64,000 nucleotides of DNA from Serinus canaria (lineage: Eukaryota > Chordata > Aves > Passeriformes > Fringillidae). The position numbers and the translations under genes were made by a program. The stretch covers positions 98,512,179 through 98,576,178 of the forward strand of contig NC_066316.1 of assembly GCF_022539315.1 (NCBI RefSeq). Reading direction: 5' to 3'. Of the stretch, positions 27,701 to 39,890 are shown piece by piece (the first letter of the stretch is position 1; each line of letters begins with the position of its first letter). The notes under the pieces were generated by a model, which was not told where the DNA came from, made no database searches, and saw only the letters and a list, made by a program, of their open reading frames with translations.

Positions 27701-30700
27701 TGGTTGGAGTCACCCAACCTCTTAGCTTCCACCTTTTTATAAACACAAACGTATTGTTTTTGTTGAGGTTGTGAAGCAAAGCTTGTCTTCAAGTCTTGTA
27801 ATGCTTGAAGTTGTCCACTCCATCCTTGAGCTGCTGTGCAAACTCACCAAATTCTTCTTGTCTTGGAGGTAAAAGTCAGTAGGGAGATATTAAAATTGAG
27901 GCAGATGCCTTCTTGCGATTTCAAGTGCCTTGTTTTATCTCTCAAGTTTGCTTTCATCAAAACTGATGGCTTACACTTGCTGTCCAAGCAGTACGGTATT
28001 CAGCAAGTAGTGAGGACATTTTTCTGCTTGGGATGAGGCATTGCCAGCAATCTCAGGGTGGTGCAGAGCTGGCGTGGCGTTTGCAAATGATCACTCATAA
28101 AGCCAGTGCTGTGATTAATTAGTGTTTTCAGAGCTCTGAAGCAGGCATTTCTGCATGAATAATGTTCATGTCTAAGTGGCACTCTGCTGGTTTGGAGTTT
28201 CTCTTTGAACAGAAGTTGAAAACAGGTAATTTTGCCATTACAGCCTGTATGTAGCCACATCAAACTGTGGGCACAAACTGGGCCTTTTGTTAAATGTATT
28301 TGCTCCTTGGAAGTTTTTGTCACTTAGATTCAGAAGTCTTGCTGCTCAAGGTGTAGATATGTGTGTACTGACCTAATGCCCCCCTTCCTTTTAAGGAAGG
28401 TGGAATTTCAGTAGACATTTGGAAAAACCAGGGGATCTTTCAACTTTTTATTTTAACTTTGAGGGAAGCTAGGTTCTGTACCAAAGGTTCCTAAGGTGAA
28501 TGGGTGGTTTCCTCCTAGCTCAGAAGTTCAACCTGTTGACTGTAAAACTGTCTGCTGCTGGGAAACCCTTTAACTCTTTCTACCTGCTGCACCTCTGAAA
28601 CTAAAGTTTGAGGAGTCACTTGAGATCCTGTAGCTTGTTTATGTGAAACACTCAAGGAAGTTACAAAGAATGACATCTGAGGAGCTGCAGAAGAGAAGAA
28701 GGAGCCAGCTTCTAGTTAGCAGGGATTCAAAGCTGTGGCTGAACTCATGGGAAGGGACTCACAATCCCACACTAGCTCTTCTTTCTCCGAAGAGTCAGCA
28801 GTGAAGCTTTGTAAGTGTGAACTGCAACTTCTGCCAGTCTTCCTGGATGTCCTGGATGGTTTTTGAGAAGGAAGGAAAGGGGGAGACAAGGTGAGAGCAG
28901 TCACCTTCACTGACCTGTCTCTTCAGGCTTTGCCTACTTCATGGAGAGATTTAATTCAATGTTTGAGAGACTCTTATTTTGCCAGTGTAGGACCAGGGTT
29001 ACTGAGGGGCATAATGGAAATCTGTGGGGTGATGGCTGCTCTACATCATTGCCCAGGAATTTTTGAGCGTATGAAGGATGCAAAATGTAAAACCCGTCGC
29101 TGGGTGGAGTGAGCACGAACATGTGGTTTATTCATGTGGTTTTGCTTTTTATTTAAGGGAGAGAAAAAAAGCTAAAAATAAACTGCTGGCTTGCCTCTAC
29201 TTCCTGGTTCATACAGGGCTGTGAAGGAGCAGCCAAAGGGATGGGATGGCCAATCCAGCCTGGAGATCCTCCTCCCTGAGTGCAGGGCATCTGGAGGAGT
29301 GAAGTGAGGGGGTGAGTACAGGGCAGCCAGTGAGGAGAGGGGCTGGTGATGTAGGGCTGTTCCTTCTCTGGGTGCTGGGGGGTGACGCTGCAGTCACTTG
29401 GTGTCTGTCCCACCTGGGATGGCTGTGCAAAGCTCCTCTACACCCATAAATATTTGTTGTGGGGTAAATGGTTAGGTCCTCCATCAGTCCCAAGTGTATG
29501 TTTTGGCAGTGAGGGAAGGGGTTGGCTTTAAACCCTTAATTCCAGAGAGTAGTTTAGAGGTCCGGAATGGCTTAGAGGTCTAGGTGAAATGGATGAACAA
29601 GCAGAGAAATAGTGAAGCCATCAAAATGTGTAATGTAATGGCAGCCCCTTGTGCCAACACAGCAGTGTGGTGATAGGGTGGTGTCACTGGTGCCAGAGCT
29701 GAGCCACTGGGCACTGGGGACACCAGCTGTGCCAGCTGCAGACGGCTTGGCTCTCCAGCCAGGGAGGAGCTGTGCATGCTGGGGTGGTGTGCTGAACCAG
29801 TTCTGGGAGAGCTGCAGGGAAGGGAGAAAGGCATCTCCTGGCTGAAGGGATGGTGCAGCTGTGTTTGTCAAGAGTTGCCCTGGGAGTTTATTTTTCCATG
29901 AAGGTTACTACATTTTGGTTGTTTGTTTTGAAAGAAAACCTAATGACACTGTGTAGGCAATGCACAGGTGATTAAAATGTTCATAATACAAAGATGTTTA
30001 TGAATAAGTTGATAAAAGCAATGGGAAGTTGCATCGTGCTCTCTGCTCTTTACAAGCAGGATTGAAATTCCCCAAGGTTGTCATCAGTAAGGTGTTGTGG
30101 AGCCTGGTTCTGGCCCAGGCTGCCAGCAGAGACATTTATGTTATCCGTGTGAGTTAAATTTGTTTTATTCCACCTTGTTTGAACCTCCATGGAGCTGCCT
30201 TACTTGTCTTAAATCTAGAAGCTAATGATTTGGAAAGATTTGTCTCAAAATCCTCCTAAATTTTATCAGTGATTTCATGTCATTAGTCCTACCAATGTCT
30301 CTGTATTTACATTGCATATTTATACTTCACAGCTTGGTAGTTCTCAGAGGTTTAGAAACCTCCTGGAACAATTTGCATCAAGCAGGGAAGCAACCTGATG
30401 GGTAATCAGTGGCTTTGGTCTTTTGTGATCTCAGTTTTCTGGTCTATATTAATGTATTTTTCCCGCAGCTTGGAGGAGATGGTGCTGGCAGGTTCAGCTG
30501 TGGGCTGGTGGAGTGGCACCAGGAAGGTGTGGGCTTGTTGAGCAGTGGGTTGCACATCTGGGGTGGCCAATAAGAAGAATTTTAAAGGCATCAGAGGATA
30601 ATGGATATTATGTCTGTATATAAAAGGTACTTTAGACAGTGTCTGGAGAGGTTGCAGATTGCCCATCTAGCTGGCAAAGCATCTGAATGTCAGAGCTGCA

Positions 30701-31779
30701 TAGAGAAGCATCTTGCCATACTTGGCACTTTTCTGAAAAAGAATAAAATTGATGAATGTAACTTTGTGGAAAGAAAAACGTGGCTGTTGCAATTGGGCAA
30801 TCTAGGTTTCTTTCCACCTATTTTTTCTCTAAAGCAAACCCCAGCCCTGGTGGCTCCTTCTCTGTTGCTTGGCCCTGTGGGGATGCTCTGGACTGTGGCC
30901 ACTGAGCATCAAGGCATCCAGGGAAGAGATGCTCCAAGGGATGAGGTGCTCCTGCATTGACTGGAGCACTGGCACCAGGGCCAGGAGTTTGTTTACTGTC
31001 ACCTCGTCCTTGCTGCTGTTGCAGCCCAGGGATGGCTTGTGGCTTTTTATGAGCTGCAGGGTGTCCATCTGCTTGGTTTGCCTCTGTGGGGGAAGAATTG
31101 ATTCTAGCACAGGGATGCTCCTGGAGTATCTGACAGTTTCAGCTCGCCTTGAATTTTGTGACTAATTGCTGCAGCAATTAAATTTGGTGTCTGAAGGCAG
31201 CACTGCAGTCATGCATGATGGGAGGGGACAAAACTAATTTTTCTGTTTAGCTTCTTTGAACACTGATTTTAATCCAGCCAGTTTGGCCAGTTTAGTTGTT
31301 GGGTGTTTGGTTGGGGTTTTGTTATTTTGAGATGTGTATGTGTTTGTGGTTTTTTTGTTCTTAAGAAAAAAATTATAATCTCTTGCCTCTTTTATGCAAC
31401 GTAATTAGACAGCAGAGCAAACTATTGAATGGCTCTGGCTAAAGCTGTGAAAAAGTATTTTTAACTTCATGATGTTGCATGAAGGGTTTTCCTTTTTCTG
31501 CCTTTATGATGCTTACTGCCCTTTTTATATTTTAGCATCTGTTCCTGTAAGAATGTGGAAGGAAATGAGCTGGCTCAGCAGAAACTGAAACCCAAACTAA
31601 TCTCATGTTGTAGTAAATTCTCAATAGTCTCATTGTCCATGGGCACTTCAGCAGCGAATCTGGGGGTGGGGATAGCAAAACCACCATTAAACCTGAAATA
31701 CATGGCAGAGGAAGCACCAAAGCCCTTTTGTTGTTTTCCCTGGCATCCCACAGGCTTTGCTCTGTGGCCATGAGTGCAA

Positions 31780-31960
31780 AGGCCAGCAGCAAAGCACCTG
31801 TGTCTGTGGCTGGGGGTGCTGGGCTGGGCCCTGCTGCCAGGGTGCTGGAGCTGGCTGCTGTCACCTGCCCCGCGGCGGGGCAGCCGGGCGCTGCCAAAGC
31901 TCCTTATGGGCTTTGCCAGGCTGGCTGCCACGCGTCCCGCAGAGCCCTCCTGTCCTTTCA
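31780..31960. other. Small GC-rich patch with palindrome
   Basis: This is a GC-rich segment with a 17-bp palindrome, TGCCCCGC-G-GCGGGGCA, at 31867-31883, followed by ccgggcgc and cacgcgtcccgc. High GC keeps several frames open on both strands. None shows a recognisable product. It is too short for a typical CpG-island promoter. Confidence 0.4.
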
Positions 31961-32622
31961 CCCCGTGCTTCCCCCTTACATAACTGCCTTAGGCATTGCA
32001 CTCCCTGCCCTCCTTGCCCTGCCTGCAGCACTCCTGCACCACTCAGCCTCTTTGCTCCAATAAATTGCTTTCCAGCCAAATCACTCCTTAGGTGAGGCTG
32101 GAAGTGTTTTGAGGCAGAGGCACCAAGTTTACATTCTTGCCTATTTTGTTTTGTGGGTCTGTTTCATACCTAAATTCACTGGGAATATTTACTGAAAGTA
32201 TATGGAGAATAACATTTCTCATAAAAAAAAATTCCTGGTGGCTTGTGAACCCATGGTGCTTTCTCTGGTCAGAAACTGAAAGTGAAATGGATTTTTTTAA
32301 TTGCTTTATCAGACTGAGGGAAGTGTGGAGATTAGTAGAGCATACACAGAAGGAAGTAAAGCATCTCTCGAGTGTTTTACTGACCTGAGTGGCTAATTTG
32401 TTTAGAATGAGTTGCCACTGAACCTTCATTTTGGCACTTAGGGTTTTAGTTTGTTAAATAGAAGTAAATAAAGCATGGAAATGGAGTTTCTAACTACTGT
32501 GGCCCAGTGTAGCTGTGCATGTAGTCTTCAGTCTGTCGGGCAGGTTTGCTCAATCCGTCTTGGTATTCCCCAGCTGGGCTTTTCTGTGTGAGGTGTTGAC
32601 AGGTATGAGGGAGGTGTTCCCT

Positions 32623-32685
32623 GGTGGGAACACCTGGGAACACCTCCCAGGTGTTCCCACCTACTCTGGTGGGACCTCACCAGAG
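32623..32685. repeat. Two adjacent perfect hairpin-forming palindromes
   Basis: The arm GGTGGGAACACCTGGGA (32623-32639) is matched perfectly by TCCCAGGTGTTCCCACC (32645-32661) across a 5-nt loop. CTCTGGTG (32664-32671) pairs with CACCAGAG (32678-32685) across 6 nt. The motif ggtgggacctcacc then recurs from 32685, overlapping the start of the CR1 copy. The arrangement suggests small duplications and inversions at the CR1 5' junction. Confidence 0.85.
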
Positions 32686-33210
32686 GTGGGACCTCACCTG
32701 GAGCACTGTGTCCAGCTCAGGAACCTTCAAGACAGGCAGGGGCATGGACTTGTTGTACTGAGTCCAGAGGAGGGTCATGAAGATGGTCAAGGGGATGGAG
32801 CTCCTCTCCTATGAGGAAAGGCAGAGAGAGTTGGAGGTGTTCAGCCTGGAGAAGGCTCCAAGGAGACCTCATTGCAGTCTTTTAATATGAAGGGGCTTAT
32901 AAAAAAACATGGAGAAAGGTGGGGTATTTTCAGGGGCCTGTAGTGACAGGACAAGGAGCAATGGTTTTAGACTGAAAGAGGGTAAGTTTACATTGGCCAT
33001 AAGGAACAAATTTACTGTGAGGGTGGTGAGAACTTGGAACAGGTTGCCCAGCGTTGTGGATGATCCATGTCTTGAAGTGTTCAAGGCCAGGTTGAATGGA
33101 GCTTTGAGCAACCTGTTCTGGTATAAGCTGTCCCTGACCATGGCAGGGGGTTGAACTGGGTGATGTTAAAAGGTCCCTTCTGACTCAAACCATTCTGTGA
33201 TTATGTGATT
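32686..33210 (+). mobile_element. CR1 LINE, 5'-truncated 3' end, about 525 bp
   Basis: This is the longest CR1 copy in the window. It begins around 'cctcacctggagcactgtgt', passes through 'gagagttggaggtgttcagc' and 'caggttgcccagcgttgtgg', and ends with 'ccattctgtgattatgtgat'. It covers the end of the ORF2 region and the 3'UTR, with no intact coding frame. It abuts the palindromic tract at 32623-32685. Confidence 0.92.
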
Positions 33211-35403
33211 ATTTCAGTCTGATCTGGTGCCAAAATTTGCATCTGTTTACTGGCAAAGACTAATATTTATACTGTACTTTAACAACTGTTGGCACTACTG
33301 CTTGATGAAGGTAAGCAAAATTCCTCTGAGTGGAAAAAATGTTCTTCAAGTTTAAGACATGAGACCTCTAATATTTTCAGTCAGGGTAAATGTAATGATA
33401 TTTAATGGACCGGAGGGCAGCAGTAGGAAAAAGGACCACAACCTTTTGAAGAGAGAAAGCCTTTTATTTTTTTTTAATTATTGCTTGCCAAGCATTGCTA
33501 TTTATCAGGCAGCTTCTCTGTCTTTAGCCCATCTTTAGACCTGGTAAGGACTGACTGGAAAGGCTCTCTACCTCATCAGTGCAGGGTGATGTTTGCTGCT
33601 GCAAAATGTGTTTCTGCAGCCAGCTGCCTGGCAAAGCAGGGAAGCCCTATCAGCTGCCTTTCAGCTTGAATTACCCACTTTTTGGCACAGCAACAGGCTC
33701 TTTTTGGCCCAGAATATAGTGCCTGGCACAGCAGAAGCAAGATCTCAGCTGCCACTTCTCTGCATTGCAGCAGGAGCTCTTCAGCATCTTGCTTTTATTT
33801 TGGGGCAGCCACTGGCAGGTGTTCCCCCTTGCAGAGCTGGAGCAGTAGGCTTTGCCACTAGTTAACTTGAACTTGTACTAGCCTGGGATCTGCTCTTAGT
33901 GAAAAAATGGGAGCTCTCACTGCTTGTGTGGATGCTTGAAACCAGGCAATTCATATCAAATGTAGCACAGTCCAGAGGGTGTGCATGCATTTCCATGGAT
34001 TTCTCCTGGAAAGCTGCAGGCTTGGAAATCCTGGCAGTAACACCATCATCAAGAAATTGGATGTGTTTTCGTGGGGTTATTTGTGGGCAGAGAGTGGTGC
34101 TGTTTTTGAGGAGCTCTGTGAGCTTTCCCTGAGGTGCTGCCAGCAGCCCCTGTGAGCTCGTGGTGCAGCCTTGAGGAATGTGCTGCTGCAGTTTCCTCCC
34201 TGCTGAAAAGAGCACACAGTGGAGAAGCAGTCACTTTCATAGGAAAAGTCAATATGGGGGTTTTATGCACACACAAATTTTATTCAGGGGCATGCTGAGA
34301 CATTTTTAATGAGTCACATGTCAGCAGTGATGGGCCATCAGAGTGAGTACCCAGCTGAGCAGATCTGTGCCTGGCCAAAGATGCCTGCATGCCCCAGTGT
34401 ACATCCAAATGCCATTATGGCATAGCCTGAAGCTTTGGCAAACTTGGGGTATTTTTGCACAGTTTCTCCCCATCCATTGGCTTGCAAAGTGATCCAGTCC
34501 AGATGGACTTTCTGGTTTGCAGAAGGTCATGTGTTGCTCTGGTACAAATGCTGCTTGGAGCTAGGGGAAGAGTTGTGCTAGATCCCTGCTGGCCCACCCA
34601 TGGCTTAGAGCAGCAAAGACACATTTCTTTCAATATAATATTTCTTTAAAAAGGCAAAAAAAATTGCTTTTCTCAGCAGCAAATCTCCCATTACTACAAG
34701 CATCACGGATCTGTAAGTCACACAGAATCACTATTTGCTGAACTGCTTCTGCTGCCCCTACAGTGGATCCTGAAACTCCTCACACTCCAAGGGGCCTACA
34801 GCCTGCTTGTAGCATTCAGGGGTATTTTCAGTCACCTTTTCACTGCTTAGTGAGGGGGGATTTTTTACTGTATTTTCAGACCAAACTGCCTAATAGACTT
34901 TCTGCTTGTTTCAGCTATTCCTCAGATCTGAAGGATCCAGAATCTGAAGGTGCCAGATCTGAATCTAACCCTTTATGAAGGAAAAAACCCCCAACTTTAT
35001 TTTGAATAAAATAGAAATATATATGTGTAATACACAGATCCTGAAAAGCAAATAGAGAGATTGTGGTCTCCTCTAGTTGAGGGTATGATTATGTTTGGTT
35101 CCTTGGTTGGCTTTGTACACCCTACTGTTTTGTTTTTAAAACAGGCTATTATTCCCTGTTCATGCACTGGATGAGTGATAAAAGTGGTCCTCCTCATTCA
35201 CCTGTCACTGAGAGCTAGAGAGGAGACTGGAAAAATCCTTGTATGACTTGCACTACTAGGTTTTACATGTGGAGATGTTCCAGTAATATGCTGGATCACT
35301 TACATCTTGGCATTGTTTTTCCTCTGAGCTTTGTATCTCATCCATTAGACCTTCTCAGCAGATGGGTTTTGAAGCTCCTCATTCAGGGGTGCACAGGTCA
35401 GTT
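33211..35403. other. Noncoding DNA between two CR1 copies
   Basis: This is unique sequence with only chance frames. No feature was recognised. Confidence 0.55.
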
Positions 35404-35655
35404 CACAGAATCACAGAAGTTTTAGGTTGGAAGGGACCTTTAAGATCATCAAGTCCAACCCATGTTCTAAGAGCTCAACTAGGTCATGGCACTAAGTGCC
35501 ACATCCAGTCTTTTTTTGAACACATCCAGGGATGGTGACTCCACCACCTCCCTGGGCAGATGATTCCAGTATTTGACTACCCTTTCTGTGAAAAACTTCC
35601 TCCTTAAATCTAGCCTGTATCTGGTGCCATGACACTGCCATTTGCCATCAGCTTG
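35404..35655 (-). mobile_element. CR1 LINE 3' fragment
   Basis: Read on the + strand this is the reverse complement of a CR1 tail: 'cacagaatcacagaag', 'aggttggaagggaccttta', 'gatcatcaagtccaaccc', then 'gtgccacatccagtc' and 'acttcctccttaaatctagc'. It is fairly well preserved. The right-hand edge is approximate. Confidence 0.92.
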
Positions 35656-38600
35656 GAAAAAGATCAGGATGTCATTTTGAGAGAGCAGACCCCCCCTTGG
35701 ATGGCAGGAGCAGAAAAGGCATGAAACACAGGGGTGGTCTGTCCCTGAACAGGGGAGAAGCTGCTCTCTGGAAGTGTGGAGGAGAGCCCAGGCAGAGCTG
35801 AACAGAGATTGACCCAAGGCACTAAGGTCAAAAGGCAAATCCCCTTCTTGGAAGAGTTCCCAGTGCAGATAAGGAAACTTGGTGTTGAGATGGTGCGTGT
35901 GGTGCCAGGGGTCAGGAGGCTGTCACTGCACAAAGGGCAGGGGAGGATTTCTGTGACATGGGGGAAGGACACTGTGTGTCTGAGAGGAGGCAAGAAGAAC
36001 CTGCTCAGTTAAACCAGGAAAGCCAAAGCTGATGTGGGAGTGATGGCTCTCTATCCCTGTGTGCAGCAGAGGGAAAGTTTCAGAGAAGATGGTGTTGGGA
36101 CCAGAGCAAATGTGGTTACCAGCACTGAATACATTTGAGGTCAAGTTAGAAGTTTATTTTTGAGCCAGTAGAGGAATGAGGCCTTGACTGGAGTGGTGGA
36201 AGCAAAGCCTGGCTGGCTTTTGGGATAAAGCTCAGGAAGAAAGTCAGTGACTGACACTATATCTGCCATATCAGGGCCTGAACATAGTTTTACTGAGAGG
36301 AGCAGCTCGTCTTCAGGAATACTGGAAATAATGAGTAATGACTGCATTAAAGTATATTAAGATACATCCACTCTGACATAGCTCTGTACAGAAGCCATTA
36401 GGACAAAGCTGAGTAACAAAAGCTAGTAGGACATTAGGACAGCTTGGAAACAACAAGAAATAGAGAAATAACCTATAAGAGCTGTGTTGAATTTGCAGGT
36501 ACTGTGGCAATCAGCATCTTTGCTTCAGTGTATGCCAGTGGTGGATATGCCTTTCCAGGGCTGGCACTTGAGCAGGACTGCCTCACTCTTGGCTGCAAAT
36601 TTGGCGTTGGCATGGGCTGCTTTTTACTGCACTTTGCCTTATTTCAGCCCAACAGAGTCACCCCCTCAGTGGAGTGCTAGCCAGATTGCCATGGGGTATG
36701 AATTAGCAGGGAAAATCCGGGAATTTTAAAAGAGCAGTGCATTTATGGAGAGCAGTTTGCTGTCCAGTGAAGCCAGAGCCTAGCAGATAATTGCTACAAG
36801 AAGTAGTTTTGATTCTTTCACTCCTTTGTAAAGTAGGCCAGGAGTTGAGAACTTTCTCTCCCAAATTTAAACCAAGTGCAGTTTCAATGGCTGTCTCAGC
36901 AGGTCAATATCACAGATGTCAGTTCCAAGCTGCTGGGTAGTTTCTTTGTGCAAAGCCATTAATGAAATAATTGTTTTCCTCCAGGAATGTGAAATTTGCT
37001 TATTCGATCCCATTGCAGTGCAAAGCCATTTCTTACTGTAGCAGAAATGTATGCACAACTCAGTTCTTTCTGACCTGCCTGTAGCTTTGTCTTTGTTGTG
37101 AGAATATAATTTGGAGTATATTTTTTCCACATTGCCTCGTAATCTGTCTGATATTTTTCAGACCTGTGGTTTCCTTCCTTCTCTCTCTTATTTTCTGTTA
37201 TTAAGTCTTCCACACCACTGAAAGTGCCTGAGATGTAAATTTTAGCAATTTTGGCACAGCACAAGTCTTCTTTTGGGTTATAATCAATGGATGCTCTTGC
37301 AGACTAAGGACAGGTTGAAAAACAACAAACAGGCTTCTTGCTGTGGGCTGATGCTCAGGATGGAGAACAGGGAAGATGGAGGTTATTACAACTGAATATG
37401 AACCCTAAAATGGATGGATAAGATAATTGATGTGGTACTGTATGGAGGAAAGATCTGGATTGTTTGCAAATGTGTATTGCTGTATTTAGGGTCTGATTCT
37501 GTTACATCTAAGCAAAGTAAATATTCTATTGGTATTTGTTAGGAGGGGGATGGTTTTTTGTCAGTGCCAGTCATTTTCTCATCAGTGTTGCTTCCAATCT
37601 TGGCTCTCGTGTTTATGGCCTGTGTGTGGGACCATGTGAGAGGAAGGAGAGAGGCAAGGCTGGAAGATCCCATGTAGCTGCAGAGGTGGGGAAGGTGGAG
37701 AGGAGCTGAGGGGGATGGAGAGATGGAATGTCTCTGTCCATCAGAATAAATGTGCTGCTGCAGTCTCATAGGCCATACGAGAAAGGGCTAAAAGGTAAAT
37801 GGGTCTGAGAAATGGTATGATGTTGGAATGGCTTTACAAAATGTAAATGTACACTTTGATATACCTTTTTCATCAAAAGATGTGCTTGATGGGCAGGTCT
37901 GGCTCTGCACCTTTGATGGCAGAGCTGAAAGCCTTGTCAGAGGCTTTTTTGTCTAGTTGATGCCAGTCACAATGGAACTGTGGGTAGCCCTCCCCCACTT
38001 CCCACCAGCATGTTGGAAACTGCAGCAGAGTTCCCTAGGAGAGCCTCATCAGCCTTCAGCTGGGTCCCAGTCAGACTGGACTTTCTTTCAGCAGCAACCC
38101 TTTTGGTCTTCAGCAGAGCTCAGGAGGAGGTTTATTTAAAGCCCTGGTCCTTTCTGTGGAGGAAGTAGGAAGCGCTTCCTCCCTGTAGATCTCTATCCAA
38201 AGCTTTTGTCTACTTTCTTACAGTCCCACCCTGCTTGGAGTCGCTCCAAAACTCAGCATGCAGCCAGAGCCGTGTGCTGTTGTTCAGCAGGGTCATCCTT
38301 AGCTGCAGCTCCTCTCCTTTTCTAAAGCACAGAGTTTGGGCACCAAATGCTGAAGAGCTCTGCCCTGGGCTTTGGCATGTATGAATGCCCATCTGTCTAC
38401 TCTGCCCCACCATCCTCATGCAGTTGGAAATGTCAGTTGCAGAGGAAATATGGGGGTCGACCTTCCTTTGGGAGGCTATTTGATTCTTGCCACTGACTTT
38501 TAGTTGTGAAACTTAAAGGAGGTCTCAAAATAGGTCTGACAAGTCATGATCTCTGCAATAGAGGCTCAAGAAGCTAAAAAAATAACATTAACCACAAGAA

Positions 38601-39599
38601 TACAAGAGCCTAAAATGCTTTTAGTATTGCTGCTTACTCTCTTCAGAGCAGGGGTGGGAAAATGTGGGATTATTTCTTTTATGCTGTATTTATCTCAGAG
38701 AAGCCCAGCAGCAGGATCATGCCTGTGTTTGCAGGGGGGTAAGAAGAGTCTGAATGACAGGCTCAGTCAGGGGACAGTGTCAGTTGGAGGATTTACCTGG
38801 TTCTTCCATGGTCCAGACTCGCTTCAGCTGAGCAAATAAAACTTCATCTTCCTCTGGCAGGAACCTCTCCCCCAGTGCCAGTGTGACTCCAAACATCTCT
38901 ATCAGTTGTTGAACTGATTCCCCTGACCCTCTGACCCTGAGAGTGGTCATTTGCTGGCCTTCCCTTTTTTAAAGTATATAGTGCCAACAAAGAGCTGTTA
39001 GCAGGCTTGAAGGCAAAGGGAAGCAGCCTTGCTCTTGTGCTGAAAGATGAAATGTGTACCCCCCAGGAGAAGGCATCACTTCAGAAACTTTCAATTCCTG
39101 CACCATCCTCCACCATCAGAGCCCTCCTTTTAACCACTGCCACAGCCTTTAAACACTTTTTTCCTGTTCCTTTCAAGAGGAAAAAATAAATGATAAATTA
39201 TTGTGTTGATCTTACGCAAACGTTGCATTTACGGAAAGATCTTGTTGACATGGTTTCTCACACAGGATACCTTCTCCTCCTGCAGAAAAGTTGCTGAAAG
39301 CTTCCAGGGAAACAGATAATGTTATCCTTGGGGAAGGGAAATTAAAAAAAAAAAAAAACAAACCAAAAATGCCAGCCTAGTGTGTATCTAGTGTGGCTCT
39401 TGGTTTGCAAAAGATGCAGAATTTGGTTTAGTAGGATTTTTTAGTTCTGTTTGAAGTGGAGCAGACTAGTAGTTGATACCAGGTGTAGCTTAGGGTCTTT
39501 TCAGAGACCAAAGTGATAAATTAAGAGGTTACAAAATGGCTGAGGTCAGTATCCTGACCACCTGCTGTGGCCATACCCAGGAAAGCTTATCTGTCCATG
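35656..39599. other. Noncoding DNA
   Basis: This is unique sequence. The poly-A run at 39344 is the only simple feature noted. Confidence 0.55.
39344..39358. repeat. Poly-A run of 15
   Basis: Fifteen A residues follow 'gggaaatt'. No gene-derived sequence precedes the run, so it is not clearly a retroposon tail. Confidence 0.85.
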
Positions 39600-39890
39600 G
39601 CCTGATATGTTAAAACCTTACGGATTAGACGCTCTTTTTGCGTTTACTAAAATGAAGTTCATGAAGATCCCTCCACCTGAGAGAGCGATTCTAAGGGGGT
39701 ATCAGGAGCAGATTTTCTCCCTCATCCCCTTCTCATGTGAACATGAAAGTCCATCTTCAGCATCACTGTTGAGAGAAGACACGTTTCCTGTTTTTGCAAT
39801 CGAGACCTTCACCGATGCGGCACCAAGGCGGTGGGACAGGATGTGCCCCATATGTGATCTCAGGTGCAGGTCAGCTCTTCTCATCCCACG
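39600..39890. promoter_or_regulatory. CpG-retaining islet, possible conserved noncoding element
   Basis: About ten CpGs occur in under 300 bp (for example ttacggattagacgctc, tttgcgttt, gagagcgatt, caccgatgcggc, aggcggtgg), well above the surroundings. An open frame of 110 codons at 39607-39939 on the + strand has no recognisable domain. This could be a conserved enhancer, an untranslated exon or chance. Confidence 0.25.

Larger units (their letters stand above)
17661..32622. other. Long noncoding stretch, few repeats
   Basis: About 15 kb of unique sequence contains no CR1 or LTR that I could recognise; only the poly-T tracts near 21.7 kb and the GC patch near 31.8 kb stand out. From about 19.9 to 23.0 kb even chance frames above 60 codons are absent. 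It is likely intronic or upstream DNA of HPCAL1. Confidence 0.5.

Noticed and set aside
31532..32095. Several overlapping 110-128-codon frames around 31.5-32.1 kb
   Set aside because: They are open on both strands at once because of the GC-rich patch. No domain or splice support was seen.
32909..33154. 81-codon frame inside the 32.7-33.2 kb CR1
   Set aside because: It is translation of CR1 3' sequence, not a host gene. The CR1 copy is 5'-truncated.
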